A stretch of DNA of 64,000 nt from Chitinophagaceae bacterium (GTDB lineage Bacteria > Bacteroidota > Bacteroidia > Chitinophagales > Chitinophagaceae): positions 141,095 through 205,094 of the forward strand of contig JADBXP010000024.1 in assembly GCA_020403455.1 (NCBI GenBank). The letters are read 5' to 3'. Under the pieces are notes generated by a model. It was not told the DNA's origin. It saw only the letters and a list, made by a program, of their open reading frames with translations, and searched no databases. Below, one piece after another: positions 34,127 to 43,890 of this stretch; position 1 is the stretch's first letter, and each line of letters starts with the position of its first letter. Made by a program: the position numbers and the translations under genes.

Positions 34127-36445
34127 TCAGGTTTTGGTGATGGCTTCCTGTAGGTTATAAATGATTTGTATCGATTGCATGGCAATGGCGAGTTGACTGA
34201 GTTGGGTAGTGCGGGCCTTATAATTACCTGCCTGCATTAGTTGCTGCGCGGCAGCAGGATTATTTTTCAATTGTTCCTGTGCCTGCGTCCAGTATGTAAG
34301 CAATAATTTTTTTTCTTTATCATCCGGTCGGCGGCAGATGATTTTTTGGAATGCCTTTTCCAGCAATTGTTCCGGTGATAATCCCTGCATCAACAATTGA
34401 TCTGCCAATGCGCGGGATGCTTCGAGCAGTGCCGGATCATTCATCATCACCAGTGCCTGCAAGGGGGTGTTGGTTCGATACCTCGATACCTGACATTCAT
34501 CGCGATTACTGGCATCAAATATCATCATAGAGGGAGGTGGCACTGTTCGTTTGATGAAAGTGTACAATCCTCGTCGATACAGTAGTTGTCCGGTATCCTG
34601 TACATATTTTTTCAAGATGCCCCTGCCCGATGTTGCGAGTTCCCATAGTCCCGGCGGCTGATACGGCTTAACACTTGGGCCACCGATTTCTTTGTTCAGC
34701 AATCCACTGCTGCTCAAGAAGGCATCTCTGATCAATTCAGCAGAGAACCTGATGCGCGGTGCATAAGACAAATAAATATTCAGCGGGTCGCGGCTCTTCT
34801 TATCAGCACTGATCTTTCCCGACTGCCGATAGGTGGCCGACATGACCAATTGTTTTACAAGTCGTTTGATGTTCCAGCCATTTTGTTGCCAATCTGCAGC
34901 GAGCCAATCGAGCAATCTTGGATGCGTAGGCAATTCTCCCTGCATGCCAAAGTCTGCTGCGGTTCTTACAATTCCTCTTCCGAAAAATTCCTGCCAGAGT
35001 CGATTCACGAAAACACGTGCCGTTAGTGGGTTTCGGGCATCAAACAACCAACGGGCAAGTCCCAGGCGGTTGGCAGGTAACCTGCTGCTGTCAAAAGGCA
35101 ATAAGGACGGTGGTGTTGCAGGATGTACTTCCTCTCCGGGTTGGTCATAGCTGCCTCTTTGCAAAACAAATGTTTTGCGCAGCGTATCTCTGTCAGCCAT
35201 TACAGATACTTCTAGTTTATTGGTATCTTTTTGATGGATGAATTGCAAAGTTTTTTGCAGGTCCTCACGTGTGATGGTCATCCGTGGATTTTTCGCATAG
35301 GTTTCCGGACCACCAACCGTAGATTCCAATCCTACTTCTTTCACATTGTTGAAGAAGGCATAAAGCTGGAAATAGTTTTTTTGGGTGAATGGATCGTATT
35401 TGTGATCATGACAGTTGGCGCACTCCAATGTGATGCCCAGCATCGCCCTGCTGAATGTATTGGTACGGTCGGTTACGTACTGAACCCGGTACTCTTCATC
35501 AATTACTCCACCTTCTTCAGTAATTTTGTGATTTCTGTTGAAGCCGGTAGCAAGCAGTTGTTCACGGGTAGCCCCGGGCAAAAGATCGCCCGCCAGTTGC
35601 CAAGTTACAAATGTATCATATGACATATTGCGGTTGAAAGTATGTATCACCCAATCGCGCCAGGGCCATTGTGAACGATAGCTATCATCCTGAAATCCAT
35701 GCGAATCGGCATAGCGTGCAAGATCCATCCAACCCAGTGCCATTTTCTCGCCATATTGTGGCATAGCCAGAAGTCGGTCCACTTCTTTTTCATAAGCGTT
35801 GGGGGAAGGATCGTTGAGGAAGGACTCCGTTTCTTCCGGGGTGGGAAGAATACCGGTAATATCCATGCACAGTCTTTTTAAGAGGCGTTCTTTATCAGCA
35901 GTTTCGTTGGGTGTTAGTCCCTGCTGCTCCATTTTTTCCAATATAAAATGATCTATTGCATTGATGGGCCATTCAGTATGCTTCACCACAGGTAATGCCG
36001 GCTTTTGCGGTGGAGTGAATGCCCAATGCTTTTCATAAGGAGCTCCCTGCTCAATCCACTTTTTTATAATGGCTACTTCTCTTGCTGTTAGCCGGGGCAG
36101 GTGACTGATCACTTGCGGCATCAGCAGTGATGTGTCGTTGGTAGTAATTCGCTGGAATAATTCAGAGGCAGCAGGATTACCCGGAACAATCGCTCTTTTA
36201 TCCGGATGCTCCGGAAGCGGCTTCGTTGCTTCCTCTGCTAAATCCAGTCGCAATCCAGCTTCCCGCTTTCCGGCATCAGGACCATGGCACTTAAAACATT
36301 TATCCGACAAGATGGGCCGCACATCATAATTGTAACTAATGACATCAGGCACCTGCTCTCCGGAAGTGGATGATCCGCCACAGGAAGGAATCAGCAGCAC
36401 CAGGGCAGTGCCGGTAAGCAACAGCAGGACAATCGTTTTTTTCAT
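34127..36445 (-). CDS. Planctomycete-type cytochrome C / DUF1549 / DUF1553 protein
   Basis: The 772-residue lipoprotein (lipobox LVLLIPSC) has a PSCyt1 domain with heme motif CFKCHG (ILSDKCFKCHGPDAGKREAG). DUF1549 follows (WPINAIDHFILEKMEQQGLT, GWMDLARYADSHGFQDDSY, TLECANCHDHKYDPFTQKNYF with a second CxxCH), and DUF1553 lies in the C-terminal half (ARWLFDARNPLTARVFVNRLW, RNPLQAL-type TNTPLQALVMMNDP). It is the first gene of the operon. By analogy with the same set in Planctomycetes it may work on complex polysaccharides at the cell surface, but no activity is proven. Confidence 0.88.
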   Translation of the reverse strand: MKKTIVLLLLTGTALVLLIPSCGGSSTSGEQVPDVISYNYDVRPILSDKCFKCHGPDAGKREAGLRLDLAEEATKPLPEHPDKRAIVPGNPAASELFQRITTNDTSLLMPQVISHLPRLTAREVAIIKKWIEQGAPYEKHWAFTPPQKPALPVVKHTEWPINAIDHFILEKMEQQGLTPNETADKERLLKRLCMDITGILPTPEETESFLNDPSPNAYEKEVDRLLAMPQYGEKMALGWMDLARYADSHGFQDDSYRSQWPWRDWVIHTFNRNMSYDTFVTWQLAGDLLPGATREQLLATGFNRNHKITEEGGVIDEEYRVQYVTDRTNTFSRAMLGITLECANCHDHKYDPFTQKNYFQLYAFFNNVKEVGLESTVGGPETYAKNPRMTITREDLQKTLQFIHQKDTNKLEVSVMADRDTLRKTFVLQRGSYDQPGEEVHPATPPSLLPFDSSRLPANRLGLARWLFDARNPLTARVFVNRLWQEFFGRGIVRTAADFGMQGELPTHPRLLDWLAADWQQNGWNIKRLVKQLVMSATYRQSGKISADKKSRDPLNIYLSYAPRIRFSAELIRDAFLSSSGLLNKEIGGPSVKPYQPPGLWELATSGRGILKKYVQDTGQLLYRRGLYTFIKRTVPPPSMMIFDASNRDECQVSRYRTNTPLQALVMMNDPALLEASRALADQLLMQGLSPEQLLEKAFQKIICRRPDDKEKKLLLTYWTQAQEQLKNNPAAAQQLMQAGNYKARTTQLSQLAIAMQSIQIIYNLQEAITKT

Positions 36446-36556
36446 AACAAAGCAAGATCCGGTTCCCGGTGAGCGGTTGAAGGACTAACTAAGTTAATCA
36501 ATTAATCGATAAGGTATTGGGGACAAGGTAGTAGATGACAATCGACGCGAATAGAG

Positions 36557-36564
36557 TAGTTTTG
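36557..36564 (+). promoter_or_regulatory. -7 box TAGTTTTG for the GNAT gene, 4 nt before its ATG
   Basis: A perfect TAnnTTTG match followed by AACC and the ATG at 36569. The transcript is expected to be leaderless or nearly so. Confidence 0.5.
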
Positions 36565-36568
36565 AACC

Positions 36569-37123
36569 ATGATAACCATTACTACTGCCGAAAATGAAAA
36601 AGAACTGCAGGGTATTCTTGACCTGCAAAGGCGCAACCTGAAGAAAAACATTTCTCCGGAGGAAGCAACATCACAGGGTTTTTTAATAGCAGAGTTTTCT
36701 CCTGAATACCTCCGGCAATTGCACGAGATTTATCCCCCGGTCATTGCCCGACTCAATGATACTGTGGTAGGATATGCGATCATAGCAACTACCGAAAACA
36801 GACAAGGGCATCCACTGTTAGAGGATCTCTTCAACCAAATCGATGCGCTCAACTTCGATGGCATCGCCTTAAAAGAAATACCCTACGCCGTAGTGGGTCA
36901 ACTCTGCGTTGACAAATCGGTGCGGGGACAAGGACTGGTACAAAAGCTGTATGGACATTTTCGTTCGATACTGGAAAACAACTATCAATTTGGAATCACT
37001 GATGTTGCCTGTGCCAATACCCGGTCACTGAAAGCACACCTGAATACTGGTTTTCAGGTAATTCATACCATTGGCTATGGCGGACTGGAATGGGATGTGG
37101 TGTTGTGGGATTGGAGAAGATGA
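36569..37123 (+). CDS. GNAT-family N-acetyltransferase
   Basis: The 184-residue protein has the GNAT core: IARLNDTVVGYAIIATTEN (strands 2-4), then VVGQLCVDKSVRGQGLVQKLYGHF, the acetyl-CoA-binding motif A with the Q/R-x-x-G-x-G/A-like RGQGLV, and CANTRSLKAHLNTGFQVIHTIGY (motif B). It transfers an acetyl group from acetyl-CoA to an unidentified amine. It is a single gene, with convergent neighbours on the right. Confidence 0.88.
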   Translation: MITITTAENEKELQGILDLQRRNLKKNISPEEATSQGFLIAEFSPEYLRQLHEIYPPVIARLNDTVVGYAIIATTENRQGHPLLEDLFNQIDALNFDGIALKEIPYAVVGQLCVDKSVRGQGLVQKLYGHFRSILENNYQFGITDVACANTRSLKAHLNTGFQVIHTIGYGGLEWDVVLWDWRR

Positions 37124-37133
37124 AAAATACGAA

Positions 37134-37367
37134 TCAGACATAAGCTTTTTGTTTGGCAGCAACCACCAATTCACTTAATGAGATTTTTCCAGTCACATAG
37201 TCTCTAATAATTTCAATTCCTTTTTGCGTTGGCTCAAACCCTTCAAACATATTACTTCCAAGTGCATTCGCTACCCCTTCTAAAGTTTTTAAATCAGTAA
37301 ACTTGACACCCATAATTGTCAAATTATCCCTATCTATCTCAATTGTTGCATACATGTTTGACTGCAA
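37134..37367 (-). CDS. Small protein with VbhA-like C-terminal motif (orphan antitoxin-like)
   Basis: The 77-residue protein ends with GIEIIRDYVTGKISLSELV, the helix-turn-helix-like pattern seen at the C-terminus of VbhA-type antitoxins and YhfG-like proteins. The N-terminal half (ATIEIDRDNLTIMGVKF, LEGVANALGS) is not known to me. The Fic-inhibitory (S/T)xxxE(G/N) helix is not visible and no Fic toxin lies beside it: downstream is a convergent GNAT gene. A TATATTCG box lies about 24 bases before the start. Confidence 0.6.
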   Translation of the reverse strand: MQSNMYATIEIDRDNLTIMGVKFTDLKTLEGVANALGSNMFEGFEPTQKGIEIIRDYVTGKISLSELVVAAKQKAYV

Positions 37368-37437
37368 TTTTGGTGATTACGAATATACTATTTTCCTATC
37401 TGTTTCATTAAAAAATTATGTTTTTGAAAAGTAGAAA

Positions 37438-37956
37438 TTAGTTCCACTCAACCGTCACTATCACTTCATTTCTTCTTCCAATGAAACGATAAGGCGCATC
37501 ATAGCCCAGGTAGCGAAAATTACCAAAGTGTCGAATGCCCTGCTGCTGTAATATAGAAGTCAACTGATCTGTATAGTTTCGTATGTCCTTGTCAGAGGCA
37601 TACCCACCAAAGCGAATCGCCGCAACATATTCTGCCGCAGTTTTTTCCAGTTGAATATTGGACTGATTGGGCGCAGGTAATCGCTGCATCGGAATATCCG
37701 GTGACATCACAAAGCTCATCGAAGAACCCTGCTCGCTGAGTCGCATGTGTACCGGTGCAGTCATAGCCATCTTCTTCTTTTCCCGATTGCCGCCGAAAAT
37801 ATAGTTCGCCAACTGCCGGAATCCGGAACTGCTTACTTCCCGAAAACTGCGGGCAGAAGAAACAACAGTGGCAAGTACTGCAGGAGGATAAAAACGTATT
37901 TCTGCCCCTGGAAGTTTTTTTATCACCTGATAGGGCTGTTCATATATTCCTGCCAT
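37438..37956 (-). CDS. SOUL-family heme-binding protein
   Basis: The 172-residue protein fits the SOUL/HEBP domain from end to end: YQVIKKLPGAEIRFYPPAVLATV, the gap motif GFRQLANYIFGGNREKKKMAMTAPV and the C-terminal YASDKDIRNYTDQLTSIL, RYLGYDAPYRFIGRRNEV. There is no signal peptide. Members bind heme or porphyrins; the bacterial role is unclear. It lies 11 bases downstream of pdxH on the same strand, so the two are probably co-transcribed. Confidence 0.87.
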   Translation of the reverse strand: MAGIYEQPYQVIKKLPGAEIRFYPPAVLATVVSSARSFREVSSSGFRQLANYIFGGNREKKKMAMTAPVHMRLSEQGSSMSFVMSPDIPMQRLPAPNQSNIQLEKTAAEYVAAIRFGGYASDKDIRNYTDQLTSILQQQGIRHFGNFRYLGYDAPYRFIGRRNEVIVTVEWN

Positions 37957-37967
37957 AAAAAATTTTT

Positions 37968-38606
37968 TTAGGGTGCCAGTCGTTCAATGACCCAATTGTC
38001 ATCAGACTGTAAAGTATATTGTATGCGATCGTGTAGGCGACTGCTGCGACCTTGCCAGAATTCAATGCTTGAGGGAACAACACGATATCCACCCCAGTGC
38101 AAAGGACGCGGAATCTCCTTCCCCGCAAAAGATGCCTGCAATGCTTCCACTTTTTCTTCAATCACCTGCCTGCTGCTGATGACCGTGCTTTGTGGAGAAG
38201 CCCAGGCACCGATGCGACTGCCCTCAGGTCGGGATTGAAAATACTGATCGCTTTCCAATTCTGTTACTTTTTCTACCCGGCCGCTGATACGTACCTGGCG
38301 CTCGAGTTCCTTCCAAAAGAATACAAGAGAAGCCATCGGGTTCACCTGCAGATCCCCTGCTTTTTTACTTTCATAATTCGAGAAAAAAACAAACCCGCGT
38401 TCATCATATCCCTTCAATAAAACTATGCGTGCAGAAGGCACCCCCTGTTCATTGGCAGTAGCAAGTGTCATGGCATTCACCTCCACTATTTCACTTTGCA
38501 ATGCTTCCTGCCACCAAATACCAAATTGCTGTATGGGATCAGCTGCCACCCCTGCCTCATCCAATGTTTGTAAACGATAATCTTTGCGAATATCAGCAAT
38601 GTGCAT
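37968..38606 (-). CDS. pdxH: Pyridoxamine 5'-phosphate oxidase
   Basis: The FMN enzyme makes pyridoxal 5'-phosphate from pyridoxine/pyridoxamine phosphate. At 212 residues it has the usual length, with [71 protein letters not shown] and the C-terminal [15 protein letters not shown](Q)Y motif, all PdxH signatures that bind FMN and the substrate phosphate. A perfect -7 box lies 17 bases upstream. Confidence 0.95.
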   Translation of the reverse strand: MHIADIRKDYRLQTLDEAGVAADPIQQFGIWWQEALQSEIVEVNAMTLATANEQGVPSARIVLLKGYDERGFVFFSNYESKKAGDLQVNPMASLVFFWKELERQVRISGRVEKVTELESDQYFQSRPEGSRIGAWASPQSTVISSRQVIEEKVEALQASFAGKEIPRPLHWGGYRVVPSSIEFWQGRSSRLHDRIQYTLQSDDNWVIERLAP

Positions 38607-38623
38607 ACCCCTTATTTAGGACA

Positions 38624-38631
38624 CAAAGATA
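38624..38631 (-). promoter_or_regulatory. -7 box TATCTTTG for pdxH
   Basis: Perfect TAnnTTTG match on the minus strand. The G is followed by 17 bases before the pdxH ATG at 38606, giving a short leader that includes AAGGGG near the start. Confidence 0.5.
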
Positions 38632-38658
38632 CGAAGAACCTTCGTGCTACAGGATGGC

Positions 38659-41600
38659 TTACCCGTTCAACTCCACCGGCTCAGCATCGTGCTTACCGGA
38701 GATGAAAGTATAGATGGCGGGAATAACGAACAAAGTTAATATCAGCGAAAAAAGCAATCCACCAACCACCACAATACCCAGCGGTATACGGCTGGTAGCC
38801 GCAGCCCCCAGACTCAAAGCGATGGGTAGTGCCCCCAAAGAAGTGGCCAGACTGGTCATCAGAATCGGACGCAAACGTTGTGTCGCTGCTTCTACTACTG
38901 CAGGTGTTTTGGCAAGACCCTTCAATCTTTTTTGGTTAGCGAATTCTACGATCAGAATTCCATTCTTGGTCACCAGACCAATCAACATGATCATACCAAT
39001 CTGTGAAAAGATATTCAGGGTTTGATTCAACAGGTAAAGACTCAGCAATGCGCCCGCCAACGCCAATGGTACCGTAAGCATGATGGTAATCGGATCGCGG
39101 AAGCTTTCAAATTGTGCTGACAACACCAGATATATCAACAACAGGGCGAGTATAAAAGCAAAGGCAATATTGGAAGAACTTTCCGCATAATCGCGGGAAG
39201 GTCCGCTGAGCGACACCTGATAAGTTTCATCCAGCATCTTGTCCGCAATTTTTTGCATCGCCTTGATACCGTCACCAATTGTTTTTCCTTCCGCCAGCGA
39301 TGCAGAGATAGTGGCAGACTTATATCGGTTGTAGTGATACAAAGTAGGTGGATTGCTGCTCTCTTCCAGCTTGACAACAGCATCCAGTGGAACATTGATT
39401 CCTTTATTGTTGCGTACATAGAGATTGGTGATGTCGGAAGTGGTGTTGCGCTTATCACGCTCTACCTGCGCTATCACATAATATTGGTAGCCATTCATGA
39501 TGAAATAAGCAAGCCTTCCGCCACTGAATGCTGCCTGAATGGTACTGATCACATCGGTTGTACTCAGTCCCAGATCTTTGATCTTCATCCGATCAACTGT
39601 TAGTTGTACTTCTGGACGGTTGAACTTCAGGTTAACATCAGAATTGGAGAATGTTTTATCTTTTCTCACCTCATCTAGAAATGCTGGAATGATGTTGCGC
39701 AGTTTACTCAGGTCCTGGTTCTGCAAAATAAATTGCACCGGCAATGAGCCCCTGGAACCAAAGCCAACCGAAATGGTTTGTTCCTGCGTAGCAAATATTC
39801 TGGCATCATTGAACCGACTCATTTTCTTTTGCAGGTCGGCTGCAATTTCAGATTGTGTTCGTTTTCTCTGAGAAGGATCTACCAGACTGATCCTCGGTTG
39901 TGCACTGTTAACGCCTGAACCCCCGCCTCCCCAGCTGGAGGAAGTCCTGGTTATTACAAAGTCCCTTTCAGGAACTGAATCGTATAAGAACTGCTGAACT
40001 TCATCTGATAATTTCTGCATGGAATAGTAGCCGGTACCCTCTGCAGCCGTTACACTGAAACGCACGCTGCTGCGATCTTCCATAGGCGCTAGCTCACTGG
40101 GTAACTGTCGGTAGATGAACCAGATGATTCCAATACATCCCAATACCACCACCCAGGCCACCCAGCGAATTTTCATGAATGATTGTAACAAGCGGTTGTA
40201 ACCGTTTTCCATGCCCACAAAGAAGGGCTCTGTTTTCTTATAGAACCATCCTTCATGAATGTTTTTTGCACTCAGGAATACATTCAATACCGGTGTGATG
40301 GTAAGAGATACAAAAGCAGAAATCAATACGGCTGCCGCAAGGGTCACACCAAACTCTCTGAAGAGCCGACCTACAAATCCTTCCAGAAAAATAACCGGCA
40401 TGAACACCACCGCCAGCGTAAGAGAGGTAGAAACTACAGCAAAGAAAATTTCTTTGCTTCCTTCTAAAGCTGCTTTTCGAATGGGCAAGCCCTCTTCCAG
40501 CTTTCGGAAAATATTTTCTGTCACCACAATTCCATCATCCACCACCAATCCTGTTGCCAGCACGATACCCAACAAAGTGAGAATATTCACTGAGAAACCA
40601 AACAGGTACATGATAAAGAAAGTGGCTATCAGTGAAATCGGAATATCTATCAACGGACGAATGGCAACGAGCCAGTTGCGGAAGAAGAAGAATATAACCA
40701 GTACCACCAACCCAAAAGAGATGATGAGTGTTTCCTTCACTTCGCTCAGGGAACGGCGGATGATCTCTGTACTATCGATCATTACCCTGAACTCAATATC
40801 AGATTTATTCGCCTTCCTGATTGCCTCCAGCCGTTTGTAAAAATCATCGGCAATTTTTACGTTGTTGGCTCCGGGTTGCGGAATGATGGCGACTCCGACA
40901 CCATTCAATCCATTCACTTTCCAGGACTGCTCCAATTGTTCAGGGGCGATTTCTACATTGGCAATATCAGCGAGTCGAATAATACCCAGTGAATCTTCGC
41001 GAATGATAAGGTCCCGGAAATCCTGCTCTGAAGTCAGTCTACCCATGGCCCGGATGGTTAATTCAGTGCGGTCTCCATAAATTTTCCCCGGGGGCAACTC
41101 AACATTTTCTGCATTCAATGCCGATCTGATATCGTTGTAGGCGATGTTAAATGCATTCATCCGGTCGGGTTGCAACCAGAGGCGCATCGAGTAGCGTTTT
41201 TGTCCGAAAATATTTACGGCACTTACATCATTGATTGTCTGAAACTGTTGCAACAAAACGGTCTCTGCATAGTCACTCAATTCGAGCAAACTTTTGGATT
41301 GGCTTTGTACCGCCAGCACTATGATAAAATCACTGTTGGCATCTGATTTAAAAACGACCGGGGGAGCATCAATGTCTTGTGGCAGGCTGCGCTGTGCTTG
41401 TCCAACTTTATCGCGCACATCGCTGGCAGCAGCCTCGAGGTCTACTCCGAGGTTAAACTCAAGTGTGATGGAACTGCTGCCCAATTGGCTCGACGAGGTA
41501 ATGGATTTTATGCCCGGAATACCATTCAGTTGTTTTTCCAGTGGCTCGGTGATCTGGCTTTCGATGATATCGGCATTGGCACCGGTGTAACTGGTACTCA

Positions 41601-41739
41601 CTGAAATCACCGGCGGGTCAATAGCAGGATAATCCCGCACAGCCAGAAATGAATATCCCACTAACCCGAACAGAATCAGGGCGAGATTCATAACAGTTGC
41701 CAGCACAGGTCTTTTCAGTGATAACTCAGAAATATTCAT
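38659..41739 (-). CDS. RND-type multidrug efflux transporter (HAE1 family)
   Basis: The 1026-residue inner-membrane pump has twelve membrane helices and two large periplasmic loops, with NISELSLKRPVLATVMN at the start, the RND motif GANADIIESQITEPLEKQLNG, proton-relay helix 4 with LATGLVVDDGIVVTENI (two Asp), and a second-half MIMLIGLVTKNGILIVEFAN. It exports drugs or other amphiphiles using the proton gradient. The start at 41739 is preferred over 41778 because RND pumps begin directly with this helix-leading motif. It follows the adaptor gene; no TolC gene is adjacent, so an outer-membrane channel must come from elsewhere. Confidence 0.92.
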   Translation of the reverse strand: MNISELSLKRPVLATVMNLALILFGLVGYSFLAVRDYPAIDPPVISVSTSYTGANADIIESQITEPLEKQLNGIPGIKSITSSSQLGSSSITLEFNLGVDLEAAASDVRDKVGQAQRSLPQDIDAPPVVFKSDANSDFIIVLAVQSQSKSLLELSDYAETVLLQQFQTINDVSAVNIFGQKRYSMRLWLQPDRMNAFNIAYNDIRSALNAENVELPPGKIYGDRTELTIRAMGRLTSEQDFRDLIIREDSLGIIRLADIANVEIAPEQLEQSWKVNGLNGVGVAIIPQPGANNVKIADDFYKRLEAIRKANKSDIEFRVMIDSTEIIRRSLSEVKETLIISFGLVVLVIFFFFRNWLVAIRPLIDIPISLIATFFIMYLFGFSVNILTLLGIVLATGLVVDDGIVVTENIFRKLEEGLPIRKAALEGSKEIFFAVVSTSLTLAVVFMPVIFLEGFVGRLFREFGVTLAAAVLISAFVSLTITPVLNVFLSAKNIHEGWFYKKTEPFFVGMENGYNRLLQSFMKIRWVAWVVVLGCIGIIWFIYRQLPSELAPMEDRSSVRFSVTAAEGTGYYSMQKLSDEVQQFLYDSVPERDFVITRTSSSWGGGGSGVNSAQPRISLVDPSQRKRTQSEIAADLQKKMSRFNDARIFATQEQTISVGFGSRGSLPVQFILQNQDLSKLRNIIPAFLDEVRKDKTFSNSDVNLKFNRPEVQLTVDRMKIKDLGLSTTDVISTIQAAFSGGRLAYFIMNGYQYYVIAQVERDKRNTTSDITNLYVRNNKGINVPLDAVVKLEESSNPPTLYHYNRYKSATISASLAEGKTIGDGIKAMQKIADKMLDETYQVSLSGPSRDYAESSSNIAFAFILALLLIYLVLSAQFESFRDPITIMLTVPLALAGALLSLYLLNQTLNIFSQIGMIMLIGLVTKNGILIVEFANQKRLKGLAKTPAVVEAATQRLRPILMTSLATSLGALPIALSLGAAATSRIPLGIVVVGGLLFSLILTLFVIPAIYTFISGKHDAEPVELNG

Positions 41740-41787
41740 ACGCTCAAAAAAAGATACAGGGCAAGTAACCCTGCTCATCCGGAAAAA

Positions 41788-42870
41788 TTACTGTTTCAAT
41801 TGTTCTACTGTTTTTACTCCCCTCACTTTAACGGGAGATTTGGGCCGGCAAAACAATACACCCGACACAACTATACTATCACCCTTTTTAATTCCACTCA
41901 AAACTTCCACCATATCTTCCGTGCGGACGCCTGTTGTAACATTGGTGAACATGGCCTTCCCTTCCCTGACCACAATCACCTGCTTGCTCTTATCATCGGG
42001 AATAATACTATTGGTAGGTACAAGAATGCTGGGCTGTTCTTGTCGGCGGGTGAGATACACTTTCACAAAAGAACCCGGATTCGGTTTAGCTCCCTGCAAT
42101 ACTGCCCGCACTTTGAGGTTCCTGCTCACAGAATTGATCTGTGGCTCAGTGGCAACAATTGTTGCAGAGGAACGATCGGACCTGGATAAATCAGTCTGTA
42201 CCTGAACATCAGTACCTTTCCTGATCAGGCGCGCATATTTTTCGGGTACGGTGAAATCAACCTTCACCTTATCTACCTGCTGCAAAGTGGCAATTACCGT
42301 GGAAGGCGTCACATATGCACCCGGACTCACCTGGCGCAGACCGAGCAATCCGGTAAAAGGTGCTCGCACCACCGTCTTATCTATCAGCGACTGTGTGAAG
42401 GCCAGATCGGCTTTCAGACTGTTCACCTGATTGAGGGCAGCATCATAATCTGCCTGGTTGATCCCTCCTACTGCTATGAGTTTTGCAATGCGCGTTTCCG
42501 TCTTTTGTGCCAGATCCAGCAGCACACGTGTTTTATTCATCTGTGCCTGCAAATCGGCATCATTGATGCGGGCTATTATGGTTCCCTGGCTCACCACCGT
42601 TCCTTCAGGTACCTGCAGCAAAGTGAGTCTGCCCTGCACCTCGGGTCGCAACTCCACCCACTCCTGCGGCATGATTGTACCATTGGCCTCCAACGTATTA
42701 GTCAATGTTTCAGGAGCAGCGATCATAACATCTACCAGTGCCGGAGACCCACCCGGCTTCGCAGCACCCTTGTCTTTTTCCTCTTGCTTCTTCCCCTTGC
42801 ATGCTACCAAAGCAGCCAACAAGATAATATATATGTATGCTTTTCTCAATCCTCGGTGTTTTTGGGTCAC
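41788..42870 (-). CDS. RND efflux periplasmic adaptor (lipoprotein)
   Basis: The 360-residue protein has a lipobox (ILLAALVACKGK), a biotinyl-lipoyl-like hairpin (GTIMPQEWVELRPEVQGRLTLLQVPEGTVVSQGTIIARI), a helical hairpin (about 95-150) and the returning half (VVRAPFTGLLGLRQVSPGAYV), followed by beta-barrel and membrane-proximal domains. It bridges the RND pump to an outer-membrane channel. The only in-frame starts are GTG at 42870 and TTG at 42849; a TATCTTTA box touches the GTG, so the TTG is possible. The RND gene follows 48 bases later. Confidence 0.9.
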   Translation of the reverse strand: MTQKHRGLRKAYIYIILLAALVACKGKKQEEKDKGAAKPGGSPALVDVMIAAPETLTNTLEANGTIMPQEWVELRPEVQGRLTLLQVPEGTVVSQGTIIARINDADLQAQMNKTRVLLDLAQKTETRIAKLIAVGGINQADYDAALNQVNSLKADLAFTQSLIDKTVVRAPFTGLLGLRQVSPGAYVTPSTVIATLQQVDKVKVDFTVPEKYARLIRKGTDVQVQTDLSRSDRSSATIVATEPQINSVSRNLKVRAVLQGAKPNPGSFVKVYLTRRQEQPSILVPTNSIIPDDKSKQVIVVREGKAMFTNVTTGVRTEDMVEVLSGIKKGDSIVVSGVLFCRPKSPVKVRGVKTVEQLKQ

Positions 42871-43019
42871 TAAAGATAGAAATTATTTACCAAGCAGTTA
42901 GATTCGTCAGGACAAGCGGACCTGCCCATAATTAATTCGGTCAATAGCGGCCTGAATTGTAATTTTAAGTTTCCCGTATCAATAGCACCAACCCTTCCTC
43001 CATCAAATCTCATTTAATC

Positions 43020-43865
43020 ATGCTGGCACTCTCTTCTCAATATCCCAATAAAAGAGCTTTTATCACCGGAGCTGCATCCGGACTTGGCAAGGCATTCTGT
43101 CTTCACCTCGCTGCAGACGGCTGGACCCTCGGCATGTCAGATAACAATGTGGGAGCACTGGAAACAGCAGCCGCTGAAATCACAGCTGCTGGCGGGAAGA
43201 CAATACTGCTACCCCTGGATGTATCAGACAAAGAACAATACAAAAAAGTAGCCGCAGAATTTTTACAACAGGCCGGAGGCATCGACCTGCTTTTCAACAA
43301 TGCCGGTGTGGGCGATGGAAGCGTGCTGGAAGATTATTCGCTGGAAAATTACGAGTGGATGACAGGCATCAACCAAATGGGAGTGCTCTATGGATGCTAT
43401 TACTTCGTTCCCGCCATGAAACAACAACGTTCAGGCCAGATCATCAACACGGCCAGTGCTGCCGCTTTCAGTTGCGCTCCCACCATGGCGGCGTACAACA
43501 TGACCAAGGCAGCCGTGCTCGCCCTCAGCGAAACCTTGCACGGAGAACTCATGGACCACAACATTCATGTTTCCTGCATCATGCCAACTTATTTCAAAAC
43601 CAATGTAATCCAACACGCCCGCGGCGGAGAACTCGTAAAGAAAGCCACAGAACATTTTATTAAAAAGTCAGGACTGGAAGCCATTGATGTAGCAGCAGAA
43701 ATATTGGAACGTGCAGGCAAAAAAGAACTCTACATCATATTACCTTCCGCTGCTCGGAAAATGTGGTGGATGAAAAGACTCTCACCCATGCGTTTCCGCA
43801 AAATGGTCAAAGAACAATTCATGGCCTCCATGCAAAAAGTGAAAAAATACCATAGCAAAAACTGA
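43020..43865 (+). CDS. Short-chain dehydrogenase/reductase
   Basis: The 281-residue SDR has the cofactor motif AFITGAASGLGKAF, the NNAG motif (LLFNNAGVGDG), a catalytic Ser in IINTASAAAFS and YNMTKAAVLALSETLHGEL (YxxxK). A C-terminal extension holds an RKMWWMKRLSPMRFRKMV helix. It should oxidise or reduce a hydroxyl/keto group with NAD(P). It opens a four-gene plus-strand cluster with a second SDR, an acyl-CoA dehydrogenase and a kinase (26-base gap to the next gene). The similar lva/ACAD11 gene sets use an SDR on hydroxyacyl-CoA chains. Confidence 0.88.
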   Translation: MLALSSQYPNKRAFITGAASGLGKAFCLHLAADGWTLGMSDNNVGALETAAAEITAAGGKTILLPLDVSDKEQYKKVAAEFLQQAGGIDLLFNNAGVGDGSVLEDYSLENYEWMTGINQMGVLYGCYYFVPAMKQQRSGQIINTASAAAFSCAPTMAAYNMTKAAVLALSETLHGELMDHNIHVSCIMPTYFKTNVIQHARGGELVKKATEHFIKKSGLEAIDVAAEILERAGKKELYIILPSAARKMWWMKRLSPMRFRKMVKEQFMASMQKVKKYHSKN

Positions 43866-43890
43866 AACCTGAAATAAAGCATTCGATTGT

